DNA of 64,000 nucleotides from Pyrenochaeta sp. MPI-SDFR-AT-0127 (GCA_020747015.1 JAGTJM010000020.1:496001-560000), one strand, 5' to 3'; shown: positions 23,682 through 34,179, counted from the first letter of the stretch. The notes: generated from the letters alone by a model not told the origin. Translations and numbers: made by a program.

Positions 23682-25627
23682 ATGAGGTACGCTCTCTTCG
23701 CAGGTCTATTGGCCCTTGGCCATGTCAATTGCGGAACGACTTTGAATGCACACCACATCGAAGACAGCAGCGAGATTGTAGAGAACCTGCGCCATGTGCC
23801 TGAGGGATGGAACGATATCGGAGCTCCATCACAGGACCGCAAGCTGCATTTCCGCATCGCAGTCCGCTCGGTGAGTCGGCTTCGTTCGTGGTATTCAAGC
23901 CATGTACTGATGAGATGCAGGAAAACCGTGATTTGTTCGAGAGGACTCTAATGGAGGTATCAACACCCAGCCACCCTCGTTATGGTCAGCACTTGAAGCG
24001 ACACGAGCTCAAAGATCTCATCAAGCCACGTGCGGAATCTACAGCTGCTGTATTGGGTTGGTTAGAACAATCTGGTGTCGAGACGCGGGACATCCACAAC
24101 GATGGCGAATGGATTAACTTCTATGCTCCAGTCAAGCGCGCGGAGGAGATGATGGGCACCTCTTTCAAGACATATCAGAGTGAAATTCGGCCCACAATTA
24201 AGAAGATCCGTTCCCTGAGCTACTCTGTACCTAAGGATGTTCGCAGCCATATCGACATGATTCAACCAACCACTCGCTTTGGCCAGATTCGACCAGAGCG
24301 AAGCAACGTGCTTACCCATGATGAGGCTCCTTTCTCGGTTGCTGCAGTCAATGCAACCTGCAACACTGTTATCACTCCAGCTTGTCTTGCAGACCTGTAT
24401 AACTTCGCCGATTATAAGGCCGATGCAAAGGCCAAGGTTACGATTGGCGTGAACGGCTTCCTCGAACAGTATGCACGCTATGCCGATCTTGATCAATTTG
24501 CTGGTTCCTTTGCTCCATACGCTGTTGGCAGCACATTCAGCTTCACTTCTGTTAACGGTGCGTCATCCTCTCCATATCGCATAGTATCCTTACTGACTAA
24601 TTTCATAGGTGGTCTTCTTGACCAAAACTCTACCGATGACAGTGTAGAGGCCAATCTTGATGTCCAGTACACTGCGGGTCTCGTAGCCCCAACTATCAAT
24701 ACCAACTTCTACAGCACTCCCGGACGTGGTCCTCTTGTCCCAGATCTTGATCAGCCAACTCAGGATGATAATGCGAACGAGCCTTACTTGGAATTCTTTA
24801 CCTATCTTGTCGGACTTGAGAATGAGCAGCTCCCGCAGGTACTCACAACTTCGTACGGCGAAGACGAACAGAGTGTGCCTGCCGAGTACGCCAAGAAGGT
24901 TTGCGACATGATCGGTCAGCTCGGCACTCGTGGTGTATCTGTTATCTTTTCCAGTGGCGATACTGGTGTTGGTTCAGCCTGCCAGACCAACGATGGCAAA
25001 AACACCACGCGCTTTTTGCCAATCTTCCCTGCTTCTTGCCCCTACGTCACTTCAGTGGGCGGAACGACCAGAGTTGAGCCTGAACAGGCTGTTGGATTCT
25101 CATCCGGTGGCTTCTCAGACCTGTGGGAACGTCCTGCCTACCAAAATGAAGCCGTAACTGGCTATCTCAAACAGCTCGGCAGCCAGTGGGAAGGTCTCTA
25201 CAACCCCAATGGTCGCGGTTTCCCAGATGTAGCTGCTCAAGGTCAACGCTTCCGTGTGGTCGACAAGGGTCGCGAGATCTCAGTCGGAGGAACCAGTGCT
25301 TCTGCACCTGTTTTCGCGTCTGTGGTTGCTCTTCTCAACAACGCTCGCATCGCCGCTGGCAAGCCCTCATTGGGCTTCTTGAATCCCTGGATTTATCAGC
25401 AGGGATACAAGGGCCTGAATGATATTGTTCTTGGTGGCTCCACAGGCTGCATTGGCAGGTCAATTTATTCTGGCTACCCAGCGCCCTTCGTGCCGTATGC
25501 ATCATGGAACGCAACCGAAGGCTGGGATCCAGTCACTGGTCATGGCACTCCTGATTTCGAGAAGCTTCTACGCATCTCGCAGGCTGGTTTATACAGTGGA
25601 CGTCGCGGCCTTGACGGCAAGACCTAG
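23682..25627 (+). CDS. Secreted tripeptidyl-peptidase (sedolisin, S53)
   Basis: Three exons, 23682-23870, 23921-24557 and 24609-25627, give 614 aa. Both introns are GT-AG and about 50 nt; the second (51 nt) has no stop in frame and could be read through by naive prediction, adding 17 residues. A signal peptide (1-17) is followed by a pro-kumamolisin activation domain (about 20-195). The catalytic domain has the acid pair E289/D293 (SVEANLD), and the nucleophile S505 in GGTSAS, with a C-terminal calcium-site segment (DIVLGG...GWDPVTGHGTPDF). Sedolisins cleave tripeptides from protein N termini at acidic pH outside the cell. A serine carboxypeptidase lies next downstream on the same strand, so the pair supplies complementary exopeptidases. 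Confidence 0.95.
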
Positions 25628-26926
25628 GCTGGACATGTTGGCAAATTTCGACTCAACTGTGTCAAGTGGATGGAAGCTGTTCAAGTTCTTTATCACGGAT
25701 TCTGACGACTGACGATTCATCCTCTCGACCTTTATGTAGTATGGCCCGAATAATAGAATGTTTACGCTTCTGCAGTCTTTGTGCTACAACTTTGTTTTCC
25801 TTGCATGACTTTCTGCTGTGGCTGGGGTGGCTCTCTCTACATGGACGCCACGCGAAAACCTTATTTGCTGCTTGGACAGCCACAACCGTTGATAGTTTGA
25901 CAACGTCTACTACATTCCAACTGACATCGGTTCACCTCTCTGAGCACCGTAAACGCTTGAACACTTTATCGGTGACATGCACAATCTCCGCGTGGCTTGA
26001 TTTTGTCATGCGGATTGGTCTCGCTCATAGGTTCGGTCACCCCACCCACCAAGTTGAACGAGCTGCCTATTCTGGTTAATCGAGCAACAGCTTATCTGCG
26101 GCAAGCTTAACAAGCATTGGCCATGGTGCTTAATCCTTCCTCCCATGTTTAGCCGAATGGTTTTCGGAAGGTGGGTTGTCACAATTTGGCCGTGGTCCAA
26201 TCTGCTTCTCCCGTCGTCATGTCACCCGGGTTCTCGCCGGTGCACAATACGAGTATGATTGCGCCTTCACTGGCCTACATTGGCAAGCGACGAAGGCTGC
26301 GCCAAACGCGAACAGTCTATTGTCCGATATCAATAGAAGAAAAAACGGGTAGCGGGAAGTTCCAAGGCTTAAACCCAGCGGTGGCTGGCATGGCGGCGGC
26401 TTGGTGAAGCTTTTTGCTCTTAGCTTCACATGGCCCATATGGTTCTGTGCTTGCCCCATGTCTTCCCCGCCGTATTTACTTGGTACCTTACAACAGTCGC
26501 CCATCCCTGGCCAAAGGGCATAAAACTATTGCTATACTGTTGCACTATTGTTGTCGTTGATTTCACTATGCAACATGGCACGATGTGTTTGAGCAGCTTT
26601 GTGCAAATGAAGAGACGAGCCATAGAATGGACCTAAAAGACCGGCACACGACGGACTTGCTCGGAGTATCACGATACGCCTGCCTAATGGAGTATGAAGC
26701 TGAACCCTGTTTGCCACTGGCTATCGGCGTCTGTGCAGATGTATGGGTACGAGGTGTCGCGTTGCAAGGTAAATTTCCGAGGTGACGTCGCCGCCGACGA
26801 ACTTCTTCCAATCCTTACTTGAAAGCCCGGCTCCCCGGCCCATGTTCTGAATCCCAGTCTTCATCGCTCCAGCAGCAGCTTGAACGAACCGCAAACCAGG
26901 GATTCGTACGTTCACTTGCAGCGATC
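25628..26926. other. Intergenic 1.3 kb; no gene seen
   Basis: Spacer between sedolisin and carboxypeptidase, holding the sedolisin 3' UTR and carboxypeptidase promoter. Scattered short frames only. Confidence 0.5.
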
Positions 26927-28691
26927 ATGCAGTTGCTATCTTTCTTGGTCCTCAGTGGTCTCGCGACTAGTGTTGTGGCACGCAGTGCGAGGTCTGTTGG
27001 TAAGAAGACTGAGCTCGCCCGGCCGCGTTTCGCTCCTCCAAGAGCAAGCGTGCAGCTTGAGAAGCGTGAGGTAGAGCCTATCATTACCACGGAGGCTTCA
27101 AAGAGTGAGACCTATCGTTATTACAATCATACAGCACCGACTAACGGCATGTAGAATTCGTAGTCAACGGCACTGCAGGAGCAATTCCCGATGTCCACTT
27201 CGATATTGGCGAATCGTACGCTGGTCTGCTTCCAATCAGCGACAAGGCGAACGAGACGTCTGAATTGTACTTCTGGTTCTTCCCTTCTAAGAATGAGGAT
27301 GCTGGGGAAGAGATCACTATTTGGCTCAATGGTGGACCTGGCTGCTCGTCGCTTGAAGGCTTTCTCCAAGAGAACGGCCCAATCTCATGGCAGTACGGCT
27401 CTGGCCCGGATCCTGTGTACAATCCATGGAACTGGGCAAATCTGTAAGATCCGCTGCCCAAAATTCAAGATCATAATCATTTGCTGACTCGCTCGTCGCG
27501 ATTAGGACCAATATGGTGTGGGTCGAGCAGCCTGTTGGCACAGGATTTACTCAGGGCAATGCTACTGCCACAAGCCAGGAAGAGATTGCAGAAGAGTTCC
27601 TTGGCTTCTTCAAGAACTTTGTCGACACCTTTGGCTTGAACAACCGCAAAGTGTACATCACGGGCGAGTCCTACGCTGGCCGCTATGTGCCATACATTGC
27701 AGACGCCATGTTGAACAAGAATGATACTAAATACTACGACGTCAGGGGCGTTCTCTTCTACGACCCCAGTGTCGCAGAAGATGTGCTGCTCGAGGACATA
27801 CCCGCAGTTCCCTTTGCCGACAAGTGGGCAGGTCTTTTCAACTTCAACGAGACCTTCGTGAAAGACCTTCACGAGCGCGCCGACAGTTGTGGATACACGG
27901 AGTACATAGAGACCTACCTTACCTTCCCACCCTCGGGCAAGCTCCCAACACCAGCGAACAACTCCAAGGTCGCAGGTTGTGGACTTTGGGAAGATATTTA
28001 TAATGCGGCGTTTTATTCCAACCCGTGCTTCGACGTGTACGCTATCGCCACCACCTGCCCGCTTCTCTGGGATCCCCTGGGTTTCCCTGGTAGCTTCGAC
28101 TACGTTGTTGCTGGTACAGAAATCTATTTCAACCGCAGCGCCGTCCAGAAGGCCATCAATGCCCCCATCCAGCCTTGGGCGGAGTGCCAGGGTGGCGTGC
28201 TCGAAACTGATACCTCAGCACAGTCTAGTTGGGAAGTGATTCCCCGTATCATCGACGCGCTGGACCGCACCATAATTGCGCACGGAGAGCTCGATTACAT
28301 CCTGCTGTATAACGGTACGCTTCTGGCGATCCAAAACATGACTTGGGGTGGTCTCCAAGGGTTCCAATCACCCCCAACAGAGGATTTCTTCGTGCCGTAT
28401 CACGAGGATCTTAGCTTGACCAGCCTGAGTGCAAAGGGTATCATGGGTAAAGTGCATACGGAGCGCAAGTTGACATACGTTCAACAGGCACTCTCGGGCC
28501 ATATGGTACCGCAGTATCAGCCCAGTAGCGCGTATAGGCAGCTAGAGTTCCTTCTTGGTCGCATCGAGAGCCTGACTAGCACTGTACCTTTCACTACGCT
28601 ACCGCAGGGTAACTCCACCAATTCGACGAGTTATAGAAAGAGGGAGTTGGCTGCCATGAGCCCCGCTGATGGGCTGAAGAAGTGGTATTAG
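26927..28691 (+). CDS. Secreted serine carboxypeptidase (S10)
   Basis: Three exons, 26927-27104, 27155-27443 and 27506-28691, give 550 aa. The first intron is 50 nt (GTGAGA donor, CTAAC branch 27141, acceptor GTAG); the second is 62 nt. Signal peptide 1-18 precedes a short propeptide with a Lys-Arg pair. The oxyanion motif NGGPGCSSLEG is present, and the alpha/beta-hydrolase triad can be placed at S211 (GESYAG), D419 (ELDYILLYNGT) and H488 (SGHMVPQYQP). Several N-glycosylation sequons occur. The enzyme removes C-terminal residues from peptides at acid pH, outside the cell or in the vacuole. The upstream propeptide region (ETYRYYNH) resembles coding sequence and partly lies in intron 1, so an alternative donor cannot be fully excluded. 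Confidence 0.93.
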
Positions 28692-29001
28692 ACAGATCCT
28701 AGGATTCTTAGTCTATGAAATAATGTATACTGTGTTTCACTCAGACGCATGTCTTTTGGGTCTATTTATGATTGACACGCTCGACAATCAACGAGCCACA
28801 ATATGCTCCATGAGACTTCTTACTAGGGGACAATTATGCGCACTAGACTCGACCTCTCATAAGGTTTGTGTAATGTGAAGCAGCGACTTTTACGAAAAGT
28901 GGAAAAGAAAAGTCTGTTCGAGATTGATCTTGCACTCGATGTATGGATGTGGCACCCGCACACAACGTCCAAAGAGACAAAAAGAACAGAGATGCAAAAA
29001 G
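28692..29001. other. Intergenic before tRNA; no gene seen
   Basis: Carboxypeptidase 3' flank running to the tRNA gene. No other feature apart from the Pol III terminator. Confidence 0.5.
28996..29000 (-). terminator. Pol III T5 terminator
   Basis: Five consecutive T residues on the minus strand immediately after the tRNA 3' end. Confidence 0.8.
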
Positions 29002-29083
29002 TGACCTAACCAGGGGTCGAACCTGGAATCTCTTGATTGTTACGTAATCGTAGTCAAGCGCCTTGCCATTGGGCCATTAGGCC
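29002..29083 (-). tRNA. tRNA-Arg(ACG) with 10-nt intron
   Basis: The minus strand folds into a full cloverleaf. Acceptor stem GGCCTAA/TTAGGTC (one G-U) with discriminator A, a D arm, anticodon stem CTTGA/TCAAG, a five-base variable loop, and T arm CCAGG-TTCGACC-CCTGG. The anticodon loop is 17 nt instead of 7; with anticodon ACG after U33 the extra 10 nt sit directly after position 37, the standard site of eukaryotic tRNA introns. The intron contains CGT, which can pair with the ACG anticodon as in other pre-tRNAs. It reads CGN Arg codons once A34 becomes inosine. Confidence 0.93.
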
Positions 29084-29394
29084 GTTGTTTTGATTTGTGA
29101 AAGGTGAAGAACGTAAAATAAAATATAATGGGAGCAAAAATTATGTGGCAGGCACAAATCCTTAGCGCGATTGCTGCATCTTACCTGCCCCACCACGCCG
29201 TATGCTTCAATTCGACCCACGAACTGTAGGCAACAACATCTAGCCTCAGCCATGGCGTTCACGTCACAGCTCATGCGTTTGCCGACTTTAACAGCCTGCC
29301 CTCATGATTGTGGGACCTGAAGATCCCTTCTTCCCTCATGTGCAATCCTCTCAATACTAGAGCGACATCGCCGAATCAGCTATCAAGGCCCGCC
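29084..29394. other. Short spacer, divergent tRNA and Nudix gene
   Basis: 311 nt between the 5' ends of the minus-strand tRNA and the plus-strand Nudix gene. An in-frame ATG at 29338 could add 19 residues to the Nudix protein. Nothing else seen. Confidence 0.5.
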
Positions 29395-30174
29395 ATGTCC
29401 ACCAGTACCAGCGCACCATACGCGTTTCCTCCGACGGTTGCGCAGTATGCTGGGAACAACTTTGTAGTAGGTGGAGGTGTTGCTATTTTCCACATCGCAA
29501 CGGGAAGAGTCGTGATATGCAGCGCACACGACCGGCGCGGTACGAAGTACTATTTCCTTCCCAAAGGACGTCGAGATGCAGGAGAGGAAAGCGGTAGGGG
29601 GGCAGAAAGGGAAGGATTCGAAGAGGTATGCTCATATTGTGCAGAAATAGAGAGTAGATATACTCGAAGATATTGATAGTAAAGATAGTCAGGCTACCGC
29701 AATCGCCTTCTCCCTCTGCCCACAAAACATTGTCAGCCACAAGCCCATCCTCGCGTCCACGCGCCCCCACTCACTGCAGAGCCTGTATGGATGCAGCTCA
29801 TGCCCATTGGCTCACGGCAGTATATCCTTTACTGGTACATAGCTGAAACGCTCCCACCAGATGTTGAAGCATCATTAGCAACAGAAGCTGGCGCAGCGTA
29901 TAAGCCCCCACCCTCCTATCCACAAAACTTGTCGTTGACGGAGAGGATTGGGATGGAGCCTGAGGGATACGAGCCGCAGCATCACGAGGGCACGGGTGTA
30001 GACGAAGAAGAGCAGACGTATGAGAGCCATCTTGTGAGTGTGGAGGAAGCGGTAAAGAAGCTAGGAAGGAACGGCGTAATGGCTGACGTGGTGAAGAAGG
30101 GCTGGAAGGGTATACAGGATCGGCTTGCTATAGAAGCTGCTGCCACCTGTGAAAGTCCCGAGGCTACGGGATGA
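29395..30174 (+). CDS. Nudix hydrolase
   Basis: Two exons, 29395-29625 and 29689-30174, around a 63-nt intron (GTATGC...GATAG), give 238 aa. The Nudix box Gx5Ex7REUxEExGU is complete only after splicing: G-RRDAG-E-(7)-REGFEE from exon 1 and SGY from exon 2, so the intron splits the catalytic motif. The metal-binding REGFEE core is intact. The C-terminal half is Glu-rich with a basic patch. Nudix enzymes hydrolyse nucleoside diphosphates linked to another moiety (NADH, CoA, diphosphoinositol, 8-oxo-dGTP, caps); the substrate cannot be read from this sequence. ATG 29395 is preferred for its CGCCATGTC context; 29338 is an upstream in-frame alternative. Confidence 0.88.
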
Positions 30175-30346
30175 CAAACGCTCAGACATGCAGCTTGGGT
30201 ACACATGGAAGTTGTGTGGGTAATAGCAGTAGCAGAAATATGTGATTGACAAAGCGCGATGCATTCGCCATTTTTCTCACGGGATTTGAATCCTATCTAC
30301 ATTTTTCCCAACAGTACGACGAGTCCTTGGTTTCTACTCCACCATT

Positions 30347-30901
30347 CTAATCCACATACCACGTTGCCTCCCACCCGTCACATCTGATCAGTCCTTCTGC
30401 CGCCACCCTCCCGCCATGCAGTGGCGCAAATCTCTTACTAACCTCATCCAGAATATCCACGATATCCTGATTGTCCACCAAGAAGTCATAGTCCAGCGGT
30501 TGCCCAGGAGCACGGCCCATGCTGAAACCACAAGGGTAAAGCAACATATTTTGGCGATAGCCTTCTGGTTTTCCTGATTGAGTAGCGTTAGTTAAGCTCT
30601 CTTGTCACTCAAAGAGGGAGGTTAGGCTTGTCTAATGTAGCAGGTGGAGACCTCGGAGCATAGTTGGATGAGAAGGGGGACAAGTACCGCGGAAGGAAAC
30701 ACCCCAGTCTCCAGCATCAGTGAGCACTCCGCGGCAAGTGTCTTGACATTCTGTCGCTAATGGAGGGTTTGATGAAGTAGCGGTGCGGTCAATGTAAGAC
30801 AGAGTTTCGCAGTGCCCAACAGTGCTTTTGTCGCCGGCGCAGTAGTTAATTTGAGCAGTTACAAGGGTAACGAGACTGAGAAGCGCAGTGTAGTAGAACA
30901 T
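30347..30901 (-). CDS. Small secreted Hce2/Ecp2-like effector candidate
   Basis: Two exons, 30901-30688 and 30573-30347, join in phase across a 114-nt intron (GTACTT donor, CTAAC branch, AATCAG acceptor), giving 146 aa. Residues 1-16 are a signal peptide. The mature protein has six Cys (21, 31, 52, 56, 86, 136). The pattern ECQDTC...DWGVSF, then LLYPCGFSMGR, then DNQDIVDILDEVSKRF and GLIRCDG resembles the Hce2 domain named after the Cladosporium Ecp2 effector (DCQ...W, GTCAFGV, VGNQDI.DLI..., G.M.C). Hce2 proteins are secreted and some trigger necrosis or recognition in host plants. Function here is inferred from that resemblance only. It is the first of three adjacent minus-strand secreted genes. 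Confidence 0.72.
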
Positions 30902-31428
30902 CGCGCCCAGGAGGCTTGCAAACGTGGAGTTATATTATACTGAAGATATATGCGCTAGAATCTAGATTGAAGCCAGTATCGACACGCGAGAGAGTAGTGT
31001 GATCATGGAGTGGCTGTTGACGACTTTATATCCGCCATGCTAATTGTTGCAAATATTTGGCCCCATAATAGCTTCGTGCGTTGTGATCCTGCGCGCCGCT
31101 TCGTTGGGTGGGGACTTGGCTTATGTGATACCGACAGTATAGATACGAGCGAAACAATCTATCTGCGCACTTTGGTTTCCTAAGTGACCAATCAAAGTAT
31201 GCAAAGAAGGTTTGAAAGAGGGGTATATAAGCATAAATTCAATTCAGTTTGTCGCAGCATCCTACAGGATGTAAGCTGCATGTGCATAGGAATACTCGTC
31301 AGCAAGTACTTGATCTAGGTTGACACGATTAGGATCATTTAGGACGAAAACGAAAGGGTAAGGGGTGATCAAAGGTTGTGAAGATGGATGGAAGAGCTTT
31401 GTTAATATAATTGATCGCCTATCTGGTT
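30902..31428. other. Intergenic: promoter of the Hce2-like gene
   Basis: Contains the candidate TATA box near 30930 and, on the other strand, a TATATAAG at about 31222. No gene seen. Confidence 0.5.
30930..30939 (-). promoter_or_regulatory. Candidate TATA box of the Hce2-like gene
   Basis: TATAATATAA about 30 nt upstream of the ATG on the minus strand, implying a short 5' UTR if used. Confidence 0.4.
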
Positions 31429-32196
31429 TCAGAAAACAGCAAAGGCTGTGAACAGAACGGTGACGAGTATGGACGACACGGTGTGAGGGTGCTGGAGGTA
31501 TGCAGCTGCACTATTTGACACTGTAGCAATAGCGCCGCTATTGCCTGCCGTTTCTGTTGGCTGTCAGCATTTGATCTGAAAGTATTTTAATATATCAAGG
31601 AAGTACTCACGAGTTCCAATCACACCATCTTGTTGTAGACCGGTATCATTTCTACACAAGCTCACCAAAGTACTGTTACTCTTCAATGCCTGCAGCTTCA
31701 CTTTCGCTTTCTCTACTTTCTTCTTGAAATCGTCAATCTGCTTCTGGCTAAAGACCTCGGACGTTACGTGCTGGTCGTATGCCGTCTGATTGATTGCTAG
31801 TAATGACAGTTTCTCCAGCCTTTTTATCTTCCTACACTGTCGAGCGACTTTGCGCCGCGCGTTAACAACGTCGCATGCGGCCGTCAGGGTCGTGTTGGAT
31901 TTCAGAGTGGCGAGTTCGGCGGCGACACTAGCCATGTTGCTCTTTATGAATTCGATTTGCTCCTGATCGAACTTTCCCTTTGCGAGCATTGCGTCCAACG
32001 CGGTTTGATTGTTGGCAACATTTGTAAGTATCGTCAGAGCGCGTATACGCTTGCAGGTCTTCCTGAGCGGGTCTTTGCCTGCTGCGCGCGGTACTATAAG
32101 GTCTTGTGAAGCCTCTGAAGGCGGATTCTGAGGCCATGCATTGGCGGTGGTAATGAGTGCTAAAAAGACGGCAAGGAGCACCCCGAAGAGACGCAT
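31429..32196 (-). CDS. GPI-anchored protein with two 61-residue repeats
   Basis: Exon 1 (32196-31611) and exon 2 (31553-31429) join across a 57-nt intron (GTGAGT donor, CTGAC branch, CAACAG acceptor), giving 236 aa. Residues 1-20 are a signal peptide. Two repeats, 48-108 and 121-181, are exactly the same length and share C-xx-I-xx-L, NQTA, F-x-Q-x-QI, LKSN(T/S)TL and a closing Cys; both sequons fall at identical offsets (N63/N136, N101/N174). Each repeat is probably a short helical unit closed by its own disulfide. Exon 2 encodes a Ser/Ala-rich stretch and a hydrophobic tail ending at the stop (SSILVTVLFTAFAVF), a typical GPI-attachment signal. I do not recognise the family; a plasma-membrane or wall surface role is inferred. 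Confidence 0.78.
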
Positions 32197-32836
32197 CGAA
32201 AATCAGATCACTTTGAACGACGGCAATGATGTTCGAAGACACAGAGGAGGCCCGATGCTGACGGATTATTGACCGACGGTGATGGATCCGCAATATGAAT
32301 TGGAGGCCGATGTGGTGTCTCGTACGCCAAGGTCCAGGATTGCGAAGTGTGCCAGTATGGCCGATGCAGGCGCTTTTAATCTAACCGAAACGTCCAAAAG
32401 TGGATGAAAGAATTGAGCAGACTGTGAATTTAACTTGAATAGCGATAAAGACTGAGGTGGTTGAAGAAGTTCATGTCGTTCGTGAAAAGGCAGGATGCAG
32501 CAGGTGTGTGCAGGAGGCGCGACCATGCATTGCTGCCACCTCTTGATCTACCAGCACAGTGCTCGGAGACGTTGCCGGTGTCCTTCCGCACGGATGAGGC
32601 CTGTCATCGTTTCAAAAGTCTTGTAGGCACTGTGAAGCAAGCCAAGCTCCAACGGTGACTCGGCTTGTGCTCGTTTCACGATGCGCAGTCTCTGACGTTT
32701 CTGCGTCAGGAGGTAAAGCCGCAAGGTTGAAGCGCAACCACCGCCAATTGTGATAGGCATTGGTGAAAGGAAAGTTGCTCCAAACCTTGGGCCCCGCTCG
32801 AAAAAAGCCGATGGCTGGTCCATGTCACTTTGATGC
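32197..32836. other. Intergenic between two GPI-protein genes
   Basis: Promoter of the repeat protein and 3' flank of the cysteine-rich one. No gene seen. Confidence 0.5.
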
Positions 32837-33800
32837 TCATAGCATGGTGAAGGCGACTGCCAAGAACAATGAAGCCAATGGATGCATAATGCCTATACGG
32901 AAAGAAGGAGTTGCGCCGCCAGTTGGAGCAGCTGCTACTGCAGTGCGAGAGGAGCTTCTTGTAGGGCGAGTGGGCATATTATCGGTTTGACCCGCTGAAG
33001 TAGTGGATCTTGTTGTTCTTGTCGCAGGCAACTCGGGGCACGCTGTAGGTTGTGTCAACGCAGCGGTGGGCTGCCCACCTCGTGTCGAGCTCCCAAACGC
33101 AATGTCAACATTTGGGCAGGCGTTGGCGCATTCCTCGTAAGTGGCGTTGCGAGGACTGCTTGCAAGTCCAAAGGTTTCCGCGCAGTCTTTGACGCAGGCG
33201 AACCCTGTGCACGCGGTACCGTCATCTCCCCACAGGGTGTAGCCTCTCCGCTGCTGATCCGACCAGGTGCCATTCGCCCCTGTTAGATCGAAAACATCAG
33301 ACTCCCATGTGGCGCCATAGTAGGAGCCGTCGGTGTTGAGGATGCGACCGATGAGAGTGTAGTGCTTGCCAGAAGGGCCAACGGTAGGTGGTATGGTGAC
33401 GGTGATGGGCGTGTCGTAGAAGCCAATGTAATCGGGGAAGATCTTGATACTCGCATCACAGAGGGTTTGTTCGTAAATAAGATAGCCTGGGTGGATGGTG
33501 TCAGTATAGTGTGCGGAAGGCTCGCCAGGGGTAGCTGGAGGTTTTACAATCTGGGTCGTAGAAGTAGAATCGCTGATCTTTGAACGAAGATCCTAGATAT
33601 ATGCGGAAAGCATGCGCGTAGCTACTGTCTGCCAGGCCATGCCATTGTACATTGATGGTGGCGTTGAAGGGGGCGCCGGCTTCGACTGTTGATGGGACCT
33701 TGATAAAGATGGTCGAGTCCATCAAATCGGCAAGGACACGCGAGACACATACTAATAAGAACCATAGCGACATATGCCACATCATTGAGACACTGGACAT
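32837..33800 (-). CDS. Secreted Cys-rich protein with GPI signal
   Basis: Exon 1 (33800-33548) and exon 2 (33486-32837) join across a 61-nt intron (GTAAAA donor, CTGAC branch, CCCAG acceptor), giving 300 aa. A signal peptide (about 1-24) is followed by a beta-rich region (VPSTVEAGAPFNATINVQWH, FRIYLGSSF, then ITVTIPPTVGPSGKHYTLIG) reminiscent of Ig-like fungal secreted domains such as those in NIS1-type proteins, though that link is weak. A second part (about 165-210) has closely spaced Cys (TACTGFACVKDC, EECANAC). A Thr/Ser/Arg-rich linker leads to a hydrophobic C terminus (HPLASLFLAVAFTML) that looks like a GPI signal. C85 straddles the splice junction. Function unknown; probably displayed at the cell surface. 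Confidence 0.78.
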
Positions 33801-34179
33801 GGCAGGAGGATGAGATACGCGTGAATTTGAGGATGCGTGAAAAAGGGACGCGCCCTGCCGTAAAGAGTCATTGTGCTAATTTCCCAGGAATTCCGCAGTG
33901 AACATGTCCAATGCGTAGCATAAATTGGCACAGTAGTGATGAAGGAACGTTATACAGCAAACTACAAAAGACACAGAAGTGATCACATCTTATTATGAAG
34001 GAGAGGCACAACAGCTTCAATAATTAAGGGGACAAACCTGAGGCATTAAGGCGGAAACGAGGCTGGAATGCCGGGCTATCGATAGTGAGTCACGCTAAGG
34101 GCGGGGAGTCGGAGGAGTCAAGGCCAAAATATATCCACACCCCGCCACGCGAGACTTGCGCCATACACGATATTCCACC
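33801..34179. other. Divergent promoter region
   Basis: 379 nt between the GPI-protein gene (-) and isoleucyl-tRNA synthetase (+). No separate gene. Confidence 0.5.

Noticed and set aside
23276..23857. Minus-strand ATG-led frame of 193 codons
   Set aside because: Antisense to the sedolisin first exon and promoter; composition shows no recognisable protein, while the plus strand has a clear gene.
31220..31270. TATATAAG on the plus strand with a CA-rich leader
   Set aside because: The first downstream ATG is followed at once by TAA and no plus-strand gene follows; may be chance or a non-coding transcript.
12016..34000. Secondary-metabolite or conventional gene cluster
   Set aside because: No polyketide synthase, NRPS, terpene synthase, cluster transporter or zinc-cluster regulator is present.
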